Positions 7,087 to 14,907 of a DNA stretch of 64,000 nt are shown piece by piece. The DNA lies in contig JAHBTA010000009.1 in NCBI GenBank assembly GCA_019638805.1, positions 1-64,000 of the forward strand, in the 5' to 3' direction. The first letter of the stretch is position 1; every line of letters begins with the position of its first letter. The stretch is from Microbacteriaceae bacterium. GTDB taxonomy: Bacteria; Actinomycetota; Actinomycetes; Actinomycetales; Microbacteriaceae. A program made the position numbers and the translations under genes. A model generated the notes under the pieces. The model did not search any database. It was not told the DNA's origin and was given only the letters and a program-made list of their open reading frames with translations.

Positions 7087-7617
7087 TCAGGACGGGCGCT
7101 GGTTCGACGAGGCGGCTAGGGACTCCCGCAGCTCGCTCGCGTAGGTGATCCAGCGCCCGTTGATCCGGTAGCCGGGTATGTCGCCGTGCTCGAGCCAGCG
7201 GCGGATCGTCTGCTTGGTCTTGCCGAAGAACTGCACGAGCTCGCCCATGCGCAGTTCGTCCGGCCAGCCGGCCAGCGGGTCCGTCTCGACGGCTTCCCCG
7301 GTGGGGGTGTTGCGCCGGGTCAGCAGCCAGGCGCGGATCTCGCATTTGAACACGATCCAGGAGCGGCCGATGAAGTGGCCGGGGATCGTGCCGTCCTGCA
7401 GGCGGCGCAGGACGGTGGCCTCATGGACGCGGAGCAGGGGTGCGAGCTCGCGGACCGGCAGCGGGTCCTCGAGCGCGGCCCAAAAGGCGTCGTCCATCAG
7501 CTCGCCGGGCGGAGAGGCGCCGTAGACGCCTGCTCGCCGGCCGGGCGTGGGGTGTTCGGTCGGGCGGGCATACCCAGGATTATTCCAATCGTCCAAAGCC
7601 GGGCGGTACTGCGTCAT
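7087..7617 (-). CDS. Protein with two tandem excisionase-type HTH domains
   Basis: The 176-residue protein carries two copies of a MerR/excisionase-like winged HTH (HTH_17). Residues about 53-95 read PVRELAPLLRVHEATVLRRL, then GTIPGHFIGRSWIVFKCEI. Residues about 122-165 read RMGELVQFFGKTKQTIRRWL, then GDIPGYRINGRWITYASEL. Both end in the basic wing that contacts DNA. Single-domain members act as excisionases or adaptors; a tandem pair could bind a repeated site. Its start codon overlaps the stop of the FHA gene as ATGA, so the two are translationally coupled and belong to the conjugation operon. Confidence 0.75.
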   Translation of the reverse strand: MTQYRPALDDWNNPGYARPTEHPTPGRRAGVYGASPPGELMDDAFWAALEDPLPVRELAPLLRVHEATVLRRLQDGTIPGHFIGRSWIVFKCEIRAWLLTRRNTPTGEAVETDPLAGWPDELRMGELVQFFGKTKQTIRRWLEHGDIPGYRINGRWITYASELRESLAASSNQRPS

Positions 7618-8357
7618 CGGGGGCTTGACTGCAGTTCGATCGTGAGGGTGGCGCTGACCTCGGGGCCGAACAGCAGCGTGTCACCGCTGCGGACCTCGAC
7701 GGCCTCTGCGGGGTCGAGGTCGACGTCGCCGGCGGGCCGGCGGACGGTGGTGCCGTTGCCCGATCCGAGGTCGCGCAGCAGCAGGCGGTCCTGGTTCCAC
7801 AGCAGCTCGGCGTGCGCGCGCGACATGGTCTTGGTGGTGTCGATGACCTCGACCTGCTGCCAGCCGTCGACAGCGCCGCCGGCGGCCGTCTCGGGCTCCC
7901 GGCCGAGGATCGCTCGGTCGGTGATCCGGGCGACGTCGCCGGTGCTGAACCGCAGCACGGCGACCGGCTGGCGTGCGGCCGCCCGCCGAGGCCGCGCCGG
8001 CGGCGCCGGTGGCGTGACGACCGGGCGGGGCAGGGTGATCGCGGCCTCCTCGACCGGGACGCGCACGGTCGGGATGGACCGGCCGCGGCCGCGGGTCGGC
8101 GCCGGCTCGAGGGGTTCGACCTCGCCGGAGGGGAACACGGCGAGCTTCCACTGGCCGTCCGGGTCGACGGTGGTCATCCGCACGCCTCGGCCGAGGCGGG
8201 TGGCGACCTCGACGGCGTACTGGATGATCTGATCGCGGGTCGTGTCGGGATCGCCGGGCGGGTAGTCGCGGTGGTCGCCGGCGACGTTGACGTGCGCGGA
8301 GCCGTCCGCGGCGAGGTTGACGTGGATGACCGGGTAGGTGGGTATCCGCGGCGGCAT
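7614..8357 (-). CDS. FHA-domain protein of the conjugation operon
   Basis: A 247-residue protein. The C-terminal half is a forkhead-associated domain that would bind phosphothreonine: LGRE at 151-154, SRAH at 179-182, and LGSGNGT at 197-203. The N-terminal 80 residues form an uncharacterized domain, joined by a Pro/Arg-rich linker (about 85-130). The start at 8357 shares bases with the stop of the M23-like gene (TGATG). A phosphopeptide reader inside a transfer operon suggests that assembly or transfer responds to a host Ser/Thr kinase. That link is inference; the domain is clear. Confidence 0.85.
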   Translation of the reverse strand: MPPRIPTYPVIHVNLAADGSAHVNVAGDHRDYPPGDPDTTRDQIIQYAVEVATRLGRGVRMTTVDPDGQWKLAVFPSGEVEPLEPAPTRGRGRSIPTVRVPVEEAAITLPRPVVTPPAPPARPRRAAARQPVAVLRFSTGDVARITDRAILGREPETAAGGAVDGWQQVEVIDTTKTMSRAHAELLWNQDRLLLRDLGSGNGTTVRRPAGDVDLDPAEAVEVRSGDTLLFGPEVSATLTIELQSSPR

Positions 8358-9427
8358 CAGTCGATCCTCCTGCAGCTGTCGGCCGGGCAGAGCTCGAGGC
8401 CGAACGCCTCGTAGAACTCCTCCGGGTTGACGAAGCCGACCGGCCCGCCGATCGTCTCCGAGCGGGGCAGGGCGGCCACGAGCGGGTTCGTGTTGCCGTC
8501 CACGTTGATCCGCAGATCCAGGTGGCAGCCCGTCGACGGGCCGTTGTTGCCGGTGACGGCGAGCTGCTGCCCGGCGATCACGTCGTCTCCGACGCCGACG
8601 AGCATGTCGGGCGGGTACATATGCAGGTAGGAGACGGTGTAGCCGTCCGGGCTCTTGACCGACATTTGGTAGCCGGCGGCCACGGTGACCTTGCCGGCGG
8701 TGATCGCGTAGATCGGGTCGCCGCACGGGTTCGGCCAGTGCTGCAGGTCGTTGGCCGGGTGCCATTCGCTCGCACCCTCGGTCACGAAGCCGCGATACCC
8801 GTAGCCGCTGGTCATCTGATACATGGGGTCGGTGGTCAGCGGGAACACGAGGTAGCCGCTCTGGCAGACGATCTGCCCGCCGCCGGCGAGGGTGCCGACG
8901 ACCTCCGCGGCGGCCGCGTAATAGGACTCGTAGTGGAACGGGTCGGCGTTGCCCTGGACCCGGTGCGCGGCGATCGTCGGCTCGAGGCTCTGCCAGTCGG
9001 CCACGGCGATTAGGGCTTGGAAGAAGCTGGTCGCGCTGATCGTCGGGTCCATGCGGTCCGCGCGGCTGCCCCAGCTATCGCGCTGCTGGAACAGTCCGCG
9101 GCTGTCCGGGCCGGCCTCGTCGCCGTAGTCGAGGACCTGCAGGCTGGACTCGCCCATTGCGGTCATCACGCCGAGGATCTGCGCGTCGCGCTGCAGGCCG
9201 AGGGCGCTGGCGGCGTTCATGATGTAGGCGGCGTTGCGCAGCTGCTCGCCGGAGTAGCCGGCGATCGGCCCGGCGGGCACGTCGTCGACGTCGACGACCA
9301 GGCCGGGGCCGCAGGCGTTGGCCTGCGTGCTCGGGCCGAAGATGAGCAGGATCACGGCGAGGAGTCCGCCCACCACGAGCAGAGGTGCGGCGACGACCGC
9401 GCCGATGCCGACTCCCTTGCCTGCCAT
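8357..9427 (-). CDS. Transglycosylase-like plus M23-like cell-wall protein (VirB1-type role)
   Basis: The 356-residue protein has one N-terminal transmembrane segment (about 8-30). A lysozyme-like domain follows (about 60-180, with GESS carrying Glu 93, then GLFQQR), and then a peptidase M23-like domain (about 190-340). Such enzymes open peptidoglycan for a type IV secretion channel. In the M23 part, His 223, Asp 227 and His 269 are in place, but the final HxH ligand pair reads HLD (302-304), so the zinc site may be altered or dead. The start at 9427 lies 2 bases after the lipoprotein stop; an open frame further upstream is Arg-rich noise. Confidence 0.85.
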   Translation of the reverse strand: MAGKGVGIGAVVAAPLLVVGGLLAVILLIFGPSTQANACGPGLVVDVDDVPAGPIAGYSGEQLRNAAYIMNAASALGLQRDAQILGVMTAMGESSLQVLDYGDEAGPDSRGLFQQRDSWGSRADRMDPTISATSFFQALIAVADWQSLEPTIAAHRVQGNADPFHYESYYAAAAEVVGTLAGGGQIVCQSGYLVFPLTTDPMYQMTSGYGYRGFVTEGASEWHPANDLQHWPNPCGDPIYAITAGKVTVAAGYQMSVKSPDGYTVSYLHMYPPDMLVGVGDDVIAGQQLAVTGNNGPSTGCHLDLRINVDGNTNPLVAALPRSETIGGPVGFVNPEEFYEAFGLELCPADSCRRID

Positions 9428-9429
9428 GT

Positions 9430-9933
9430 TCAGGGCTGCGCCGGCCGTATCCGCTCCGCAAGCCACGGAGAGCTCGCATCGGAGCGGGTGAGGGTGATGT
9501 TGTAGAGGCCGGCGTCGGTCGGTAGCTGGACGATGAGGAGCACTTCGGTGCTGGCTTCGAGGACCTGGCCGGGTCCGGTGACGGCCGTGACGGGGATCTC
9601 GGCCGGGTCGGTGCCCTCGTAGGCGTGCGCGCCCTGCTGGCTGAGCAGCGGGAGCATGGCGCGCCACCACTCCTCGGCGCTCAGCTGCGGCCTGGCGAAG
9701 GTTTCCATCACCTTCGTCGCGGCCGCGATCGCGTCCTGCTGGCTGGTGCCCGCGGCCTCCGGCGCCGGGGTCACCTCGCCGGCGTCGATCGGCCGCGTCG
9801 GCGCCGTCGAGGGTAGCGGGTTGTCGGTGGTCGGTGCGATGGTGGGAGTCGGGTCAGGCGCGGTCGGCACGCAGCCGACGAGCAGCAGGGAAAGTCCTGC
9901 CGCGGTGGCGGCTGTGGACAGGCGTTGCAGCAT
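9430..9933 (-). CDS. Lipoprotein of the conjugation operon
   Basis: A 167-residue protein with a lipoprotein signal peptide ending in the lipobox LLVGC (cysteine near residue 21). A Thr/Pro-rich tether follows (about 22-65), and then a small folded domain with VLLIVQLPTDAGLYNITLTR. It is the first gene of the minus-strand part of the transfer block and is spaced 2 bases from the M23-like gene. It probably sits on the outer face of the membrane and helps anchor the wall-penetrating complex. No domain family is recognized. Confidence 0.75.
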   Translation of the reverse strand: MLQRLSTAATAAGLSLLLVGCVPTAPDPTPTIAPTTDNPLPSTAPTRPIDAGEVTPAPEAAGTSQQDAIAAATKVMETFARPQLSAEEWWRAMLPLLSQQGAHAYEGTDPAEIPVTAVTGPGQVLEASTEVLLIVQLPTDAGLYNITLTRSDASSPWLAERIRPAQP

Positions 9934-10143
9934 TCCGAGCCTTCCCTGACGAATCGGCTATGTGAGCGATCGTACCGGCGAGTAGGGTGATTTTCCGCGC
10001 CTAAGTGCGTTTTTACCAACACTAGGTATGATAGGCCCCACGATCCGGGGTCATCTACCGCCTCCTTCCGAGGGTAGACAGGCGGAGCGACAGAGGAACC
10101 CTCGATCACGGAAGATGTTGGTGAGACGTCAGGGGGTTGGCCC

Positions 10144-10752
10144 GTGTCGGAGGCGAACAAGTGGCTGCGGTCCGGGAGCACCCCTGCGCCAGCGCCACCT
10201 CGCCCCACCGTGCCGACGACGTCCGGGCCGGTGACGGTGAGCTCGCCGCAGGCGGGCGTCCCGGTCCCGGATCAGGCTGACCGGCTGCCGCGCCGGGAGG
10301 CTGGCGCGCAGGCGACGGTGTGGTGGCTGGGCGTGCATGGTGGCGCGGGGGAGACGTCCCTGTCGATGCTCGCCGCCGGGAGCCGCCCGGCGGATCACGC
10401 CTGGCCGATGCCGGCGACGCAGGGGCTGCTGAATCGCGTCGTGCTCGTCGCGCGCACGAACTACGCGGGCCTCACCGCGGCGCAGCACGCCGCACGGGAG
10501 TGGGCCTCCGGCTCGCTCGGAGACGCGATCCGCCTCGAGGGGCTGCTGCTGGTGCCGGATCTTCCCGGCCGGCGCCCGAAGGAGCTCCGCCTGCTGTCGC
10601 AGCTCGTCCGCGGCGGGGTGCCGCGCACCTGGTCGCTGCCGTGGGTCGACGCCTGGCGCTTCGGCCCGGTCGACCCCGCCGCGCAGCTCCCCAAGGAGTT
10701 CGCGACCCTGTTCTCTGATCTGTCGCTTCATCCCATCGCACCGCGCATCTGA
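10144..10752 (+). CDS. P-loop-like protein with degenerate Walker A (DUF6668-like)
   Basis: A 202-residue protein. After a Pro-rich N-terminus, WWLGVHGGAGETSLSML (61-76) looks like a ParA-type Walker A in which the catalytic lysine is replaced by Glu 70. Downstream hydrophobic strands (VVLVART, LLLVPD) are consistent with a ParA-like fold that no longer binds ATP normally. Such proteins occur regularly in actinobacterial conjugation clusters. The GTG start has AGGGGG upstream. It is the first gene of the plus-strand transfer operon, divergent from the lipoprotein operon. The DUF name is a tentative recollection. Confidence 0.65.
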   Translation: MSEANKWLRSGSTPAPAPPRPTVPTTSGPVTVSSPQAGVPVPDQADRLPRREAGAQATVWWLGVHGGAGETSLSMLAAGSRPADHAWPMPATQGLLNRVVLVARTNYAGLTAAQHAAREWASGSLGDAIRLEGLLLVPDLPGRRPKELRLLSQLVRGGVPRTWSLPWVDAWRFGPVDPAAQLPKEFATLFSDLSLHPIAPRI

Positions 10753-10762
10753 AAGGCCAACC

Positions 10763-11059
10763 ATGTCGCTCCTCACTTCGGCGCTCCATGTCGTGACTTC
10801 CGTCCCGATGGACATTCCCGACCCGGACCCGGTCGTGCCTCCTGGGTTCGAGGGGCCGGCGGGCCTCATCATCGGCATGCTCCGCTGGGGCGGGCTCACC
10901 CTGGCGGTCATCGGCATCATCATCATCGCCGCCCGGCTGACCATCAACATTCGCCGCGGGGAGGCCGCGCACGAGGTCGGCGGCCTCGGCTACGTCGCCC
11001 TCGCGGTCATCCTGATCGGCGCCGCGGCGGCGCTCGTCGGCTTCATCGCCGGAGCCTGA
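10763..11059 (+). CDS. Small two-TM membrane protein (VirB2/TrbC-like position)
   Basis: A 98-residue protein with two hydrophobic segments (about 33-58 and 75-97), separated by a short basic, cytoplasmic-looking loop with INIRRGEAAHEV. Its size, topology and position before the VirB6-like and VirB4-like genes resemble pilin-like components of type IV secretion systems. The sequence alone does not prove homology. It lies 10 bases after the preceding gene and 14 before the next. Confidence 0.7.
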   Translation: MSLLTSALHVVTSVPMDIPDPDPVVPPGFEGPAGLIIGMLRWGGLTLAVIGIIIIAARLTINIRRGEAAHEVGGLGYVALAVILIGAAAALVGFIAGA

Positions 11060-11073
11060 ACGGGAGGACCGTC

Positions 11074-11796
11074 ATGACGACCGAGGAGCCCCGCCCGAGC
11101 AGTCCCTTCGCGCGCCGCGGCTTCGTGACCGCGGCCATCGTGGTCGCGGTCATCGTGGCGCTCGGGATCTTCGTGCTGATCGCCACGCTGCTGTCGCCGC
11201 CGAGCGGCCCGCCTGCGTCGACGCCGCCGAGCGGGCCGGGTCCCTCGGCCGCCGACGAGAGCGTGTGCGGGCTCGAGGGCTTCGAGACGACGAGCTCCCT
11301 GGACGAGGCGCCCGATGTGAAGTGGGAGCTGGTCGGCACGGTTGCCGCCCCGACCGACCCCACGATCGGGCCGGGAGTCGTCAACGACGACGGCTTCCGG
11401 TCCTGCTACGCGCACACCGCCCAGGGTGCGCTCTACTTCGCCGTGAACTTCCTCGCCTTGGGCTCGGACTCAACGCTGAGCTCGCGACTGATCGAGCTCG
11501 TCGCGGAGGGGCCGGGCAAGGACTTCCTCGAGCAGGCCATCCAGGACTCGCCGGGCACGGGAGTCTCCAACTACCGTGCCCAGATCGCCGGCTTCAAGAT
11601 CGGGCAGTACGACGGCAAGAGCGCCACCATTGACCTCGCCGCGAACTACAACGACGGCCGCATCGTCAGCATCCCGCTCAAGCTCGTGTGGGAGCACGGT
11701 GACTGGAAGATGGTCTTTGACTCCAACGGGCAGCTGCCCCTCAGCCCCGTCCAGCTGCAGAACCTCGGCGGGTACATCCCTTGGAGTGGCGCCTGA
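11074..11796 (+). CDS. Membrane-anchored TcpC/VirB8-like transfer protein
   Basis: A 240-residue protein with a single N-terminal transmembrane helix (about 17-40), a Pro/Ser-rich linker and a soluble outer domain (about 65-235). Alternating strands near the C-terminus (IDLAANYNDGRIVSIPLKLVW, then DWKMVFDS) resemble the NTF2-like fold of VirB8/TcpC proteins, which nucleate the transfer channel. Its stop overlaps the next start as TGATG. The fold assignment is inferred from topology, strand pattern and neighbours. Confidence 0.65.
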   Translation: MTTEEPRPSSPFARRGFVTAAIVVAVIVALGIFVLIATLLSPPSGPPASTPPSGPGPSAADESVCGLEGFETTSSLDEAPDVKWELVGTVAAPTDPTIGPGVVNDDGFRSCYAHTAQGALYFAVNFLALGSDSTLSSRLIELVAEGPGKDFLEQAIQDSPGTGVSNYRAQIAGFKIGQYDGKSATIDLAANYNDGRIVSIPLKLVWEHGDWKMVFDSNGQLPLSPVQLQNLGGYIPWSGA

Positions 11797-13382
11797 TGGC
11801 GTGCGAGCCGCTTGATCTGTTCTGCAACATCGGTGACGGCATCGGGAACATCGTCTCGGCCGCGGCGAACGACACGTTGCAGGAGCTCACGAATCGTGCG
11901 CTCGAGAGCTACGGGCAGTCGATCGCGAGCGTCGGGACGATCTGGGTGCAGCTGCCGACGCCGGTGCTCACGTCCGGCACTGGCTCGGCCGGTGGGGGAG
12001 TGCCGCCGGACTCCGCCGCGTTCACCACGATCCTCGGCTACGTCATGTACATCGGCCTGATCGTGTGCGTGCTGTCGATCATCGGGATCGCCGCGCTGTT
12101 CATCTGGCGCGGCGCTCGTGGCGGCGGCGACGGGACGAGCCTTGTCGGACGCCTGGGCCTCGTCCTCGGAGCCGTGGCGCTGATATCTGGCGCCTCGTCG
12201 CTGGTCGCGTTCCTCCTGCCCTCGTCGGCACCCGGCGGGTCGGTGAGCGCGACGGGGTTCCTGCAGAACTCGTTGTGGTACTACGTCGGCGCCCTGGCGG
12301 TCGTCTCGGTCATCATCGGCGCGATCCGCATGGCCTGGGAGCAGCGCGCGAATCCGGGCAAGGAGCTCCTGCAGAGCATCATGACCCTGATCGTCGTCGC
12401 CGGCGCAGGCTTGACCTTCATCACCCTCGCCGCCGCGGCAACCGACGCCTTCTCGGTGTGGGTGCTGAACAACGCGACCGGCTGCGACGTGACCGACGCG
12501 GGGGAGTCCAACTGCTTCGGCACCAACATCATGGCGATGATCGCCCTCACGGCGACGTCGCCGGTGGGTCTGCTCGGTGTGCTGATCCTGGCGGTGATCG
12601 CGTTCCTCATGACGGTCGCGCAGGTCGCGCTCATGATTATCCGCGGCGGGCTGCTCGTGGTGCTCGCCGGCGTGCTGCCGCTGACGGCGAGCTTCACGAA
12701 CACGCAGATGGGCCGCCAGTGGTTCCAGCGCGCGATCGGGTGGACGATCGCGTTCCTGCTCTACAAGCCCGCGGCGGCGTTGATCTACGCGGCCGCGTTC
12801 CGGCTGGTCGGCTCTGACGCCTTCGGGGACAACGGCTCGGGCCTGGTGTCGATCATCACCGGCATGGGGCTGATGCTCGTCGCCTTGTTCGCCCTGCCGG
12901 CGTTGCTGCGCTTCGTGATGCCGATGACCGCCGCGGTGATCGGCGGGGGAGCCGGCGGCCTGGCGATGGCGGGCATGGCCGGCGCGGCCGGGATGGAGGC
13001 CGCGACCGGCGCGATCAGCCGCACGAGCTCGTCGACGGTCGGCTCGTCGGCGGGCGGCCCCGCCCCGTCCTCGGCGCCCTCCGGGGCGTCGAGCGCATCG
13101 GGTGCGACCACGGCCGGCGGTGCGGGCTCATCGGGCGCAGCTGCCTCCGGCGGTGGCGCTGCGGCCTCGGGCGGTGGCGCGGCCACCGCCGGAGGCGCCG
13201 GAGCTGGGGCGGGCGGTGCCGCAGCGGGTGGTGCCGCCGGAGGCGCGGCCGCCACGGGCGTCGGCATCCCGGTCGCCGCCGCGATCGTCGTCGCGCAGGG
13301 TGCGGCGAAGGCGGGCGAGGCGGCCAAGTCCGGGCTGCAGGGCGCGGCCGGCGACTCGGCCGGCGGACCGAGCGGATCGTAG
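11796..13382 (+). CDS. VirB6/TrbL-like polytopic channel protein
   Basis: A 528-residue membrane protein. After a 60-residue periplasmic-type N-terminus there are six to eight hydrophobic segments between about residues 75 and 400. A long Ala/Gly/Ser-rich cytoplasmic tail of about 120 residues follows. This is the form of VirB6/TrbL proteins, which make the inner-membrane part of the conjugation channel. The ATG at 11796 overlaps the previous stop; an ATG 15 bases earlier is inside that gene and less likely. The low-complexity tail may interact with the VirB4-like ATPase. Confidence 0.75.
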   Translation: MACEPLDLFCNIGDGIGNIVSAAANDTLQELTNRALESYGQSIASVGTIWVQLPTPVLTSGTGSAGGGVPPDSAAFTTILGYVMYIGLIVCVLSIIGIAALFIWRGARGGGDGTSLVGRLGLVLGAVALISGASSLVAFLLPSSAPGGSVSATGFLQNSLWYYVGALAVVSVIIGAIRMAWEQRANPGKELLQSIMTLIVVAGAGLTFITLAAAATDAFSVWVLNNATGCDVTDAGESNCFGTNIMAMIALTATSPVGLLGVLILAVIAFLMTVAQVALMIIRGGLLVVLAGVLPLTASFTNTQMGRQWFQRAIGWTIAFLLYKPAAALIYAAAFRLVGSDAFGDNGSGLVSIITGMGLMLVALFALPALLRFVMPMTAAVIGGGAGGLAMAGMAGAAGMEAATGAISRTSSSTVGSSAGGPAPSSAPSGASSASGATTAGGAGSSGAAASGGGAAASGGGAATAGGAGAGAGGAAAGGAAGGAAATGVGIPVAAAIVVAQGAAKAGEAAKSGLQGAAGDSAGGPSGS

Positions 13383-13392
13383 GGAGGACCGG

Positions 13393-14907
13393 GTGACGAC
13401 GACGCAGACGGAGCCGCAGCGCCGCTCCCGCTCCTACGGGAACTGGACGCGGCCCCGCACCGCGGGGCTGCTGGGGCTGGGCCAGATCGGCACCGGCGTC
13501 CTGTTCGGCGGCATGGTCCTGGCGATCATCGTGACGATCGCCGCGAACCTGCTGTCCGGCCTGGTGGTGATGGCCGTCGTCGGCGTGCTGTTGCTGCTGA
13601 CGTCGGTTCGGGACAAGCACGACCGGAGCGCCTTCGCGCGCCTAGTGACAAGGATCGGGTGGATGAGAACACGCAGGAAGCGGCACAACCTCTACCGTTC
13701 CGGGCCGCTCGGGCGCGCCGATTGGGGCACGGCGCAGCTGCCGGGGCTGGCGGCCGGGTCGCGCCTGACGGAGTGGCGCGACTCCTACCAGCGCCCGTTC
13801 GCGCTGATCCAGCTGCCGTCGACGTCGGACTACACGATCGTCCTCGGCACCGACCCGGACGGCTCCTCGCTCGTCGACGAGGAGCAGATCGACATTTGGG
13901 TCGCCGAGTGGGGCATGTGGCTGGCGAACCTCGGGGACGAACCCGGCCTCGAGGCGGTGTCGGTGACGATCGAGACGGCGCCGGACACCGGCCTTCGGCT
14001 GCGCCGCGAGGTCCACGAGCGGATGCACGAGGACGCGCCGACGTTCTCCCGCGAACTGCTGCAGGGCATCGTCGACGCCTACCCGGCGGGCTCCGCGGTG
14101 GTGCGGGCCTACGTCGCCCTCACCTTCTCGGCCGCGACCCGCACGGGCGGGCGCAAGCGGGCCCCGGACGAGGTGGGCCGTGAGCTGGCCGCCCGGATTC
14201 CGGGCCTGACGCAGAGCCTCGGCGCCACCGGCGCCGGCGCGGCGCGGCCGGTCAGCGCGCAGGAGCTCTGCGAGGTCATCCGGGTCGCCTACGACCCGGC
14301 GGCCGCGGTGCTCATCGACGAGGCGAACGCAGCCGGCGAGCCGCCGGAGATCCCGTGGACGGAGGTCGGGCCGGCGGCGCACCAGGCCGGCTGGGACAGC
14401 TACCGACACGACTCGGCCGTGTCGGTGTCGTGGATGATGAGCACGGCCCCGCGCGGCAACGTGCCCTCGAGCATCCTGACCCGGCTGCTGGCCCCGCACC
14501 GGGATATCGCCCGGAAGCGGGTCACGCTGCTGTACCGGCCGATCGACGCGGGCCGCGCCGCGGCGATCGTCGACGCGGACGCCAGGGCCGCGTCGTTCAA
14601 CCTCACCGCCTCGGATCGGCCGAACGCCCGCAACTTCGCCAGCGTCCGGGCGGCGCTTGCCACCGCCGAGGAGGAGGCGTCGGGTGCGGGCCTGGTGAAC
14701 TTCGGCGTCCTCGTCACCGCGACGGTGACCGACCCGACCCGGCTCTCGGACGCACGCGCCGCGGTGGACAACCTCTCGGCCACGGCGAGGCTGCGCCTGC
14801 GGCCGGTGTACGGGTCGCAGGACTCCGCGTTCGCCGCCGCGCTGCCGCTGGGGCTGATCCTGCCGAAGCACCTGCAGGTGCCCTCGGCGCTGCGGGAGCA
14901 GCTGTGA
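13393..14907 (+). CDS. SCO6880-family conjugation protein
   Basis: A 504-residue protein with two transmembrane helices near the N-terminus (about 25-75), then a large soluble part. The sequence from YRSGPLG through LPGLAAGSRLTEW and the QLPSTSDYTIVLGTDPDGSSL strand matches the SCO6880 family. These proteins take the place of the VirB3/VirB4 N-terminal region in actinobacterial conjugative elements. The GTG start at 13393 has GGGAGGACCG just upstream. Its last codon overlaps the start of the VirB4-like ATPase (GTGA). Confidence 0.85.
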   Translation: MTTTQTEPQRRSRSYGNWTRPRTAGLLGLGQIGTGVLFGGMVLAIIVTIAANLLSGLVVMAVVGVLLLLTSVRDKHDRSAFARLVTRIGWMRTRRKRHNLYRSGPLGRADWGTAQLPGLAAGSRLTEWRDSYQRPFALIQLPSTSDYTIVLGTDPDGSSLVDEEQIDIWVAEWGMWLANLGDEPGLEAVSVTIETAPDTGLRLRREVHERMHEDAPTFSRELLQGIVDAYPAGSAVVRAYVALTFSAATRTGGRKRAPDEVGRELAARIPGLTQSLGATGAGAARPVSAQELCEVIRVAYDPAAAVLIDEANAAGEPPEIPWTEVGPAAHQAGWDSYRHDSAVSVSWMMSTAPRGNVPSSILTRLLAPHRDIARKRVTLLYRPIDAGRAAAIVDADARAASFNLTASDRPNARNFASVRAALATAEEEASGAGLVNFGVLVTATVTDPTRLSDARAAVDNLSATARLRLRPVYGSQDSAFAAALPLGLILPKHLQVPSALREQL

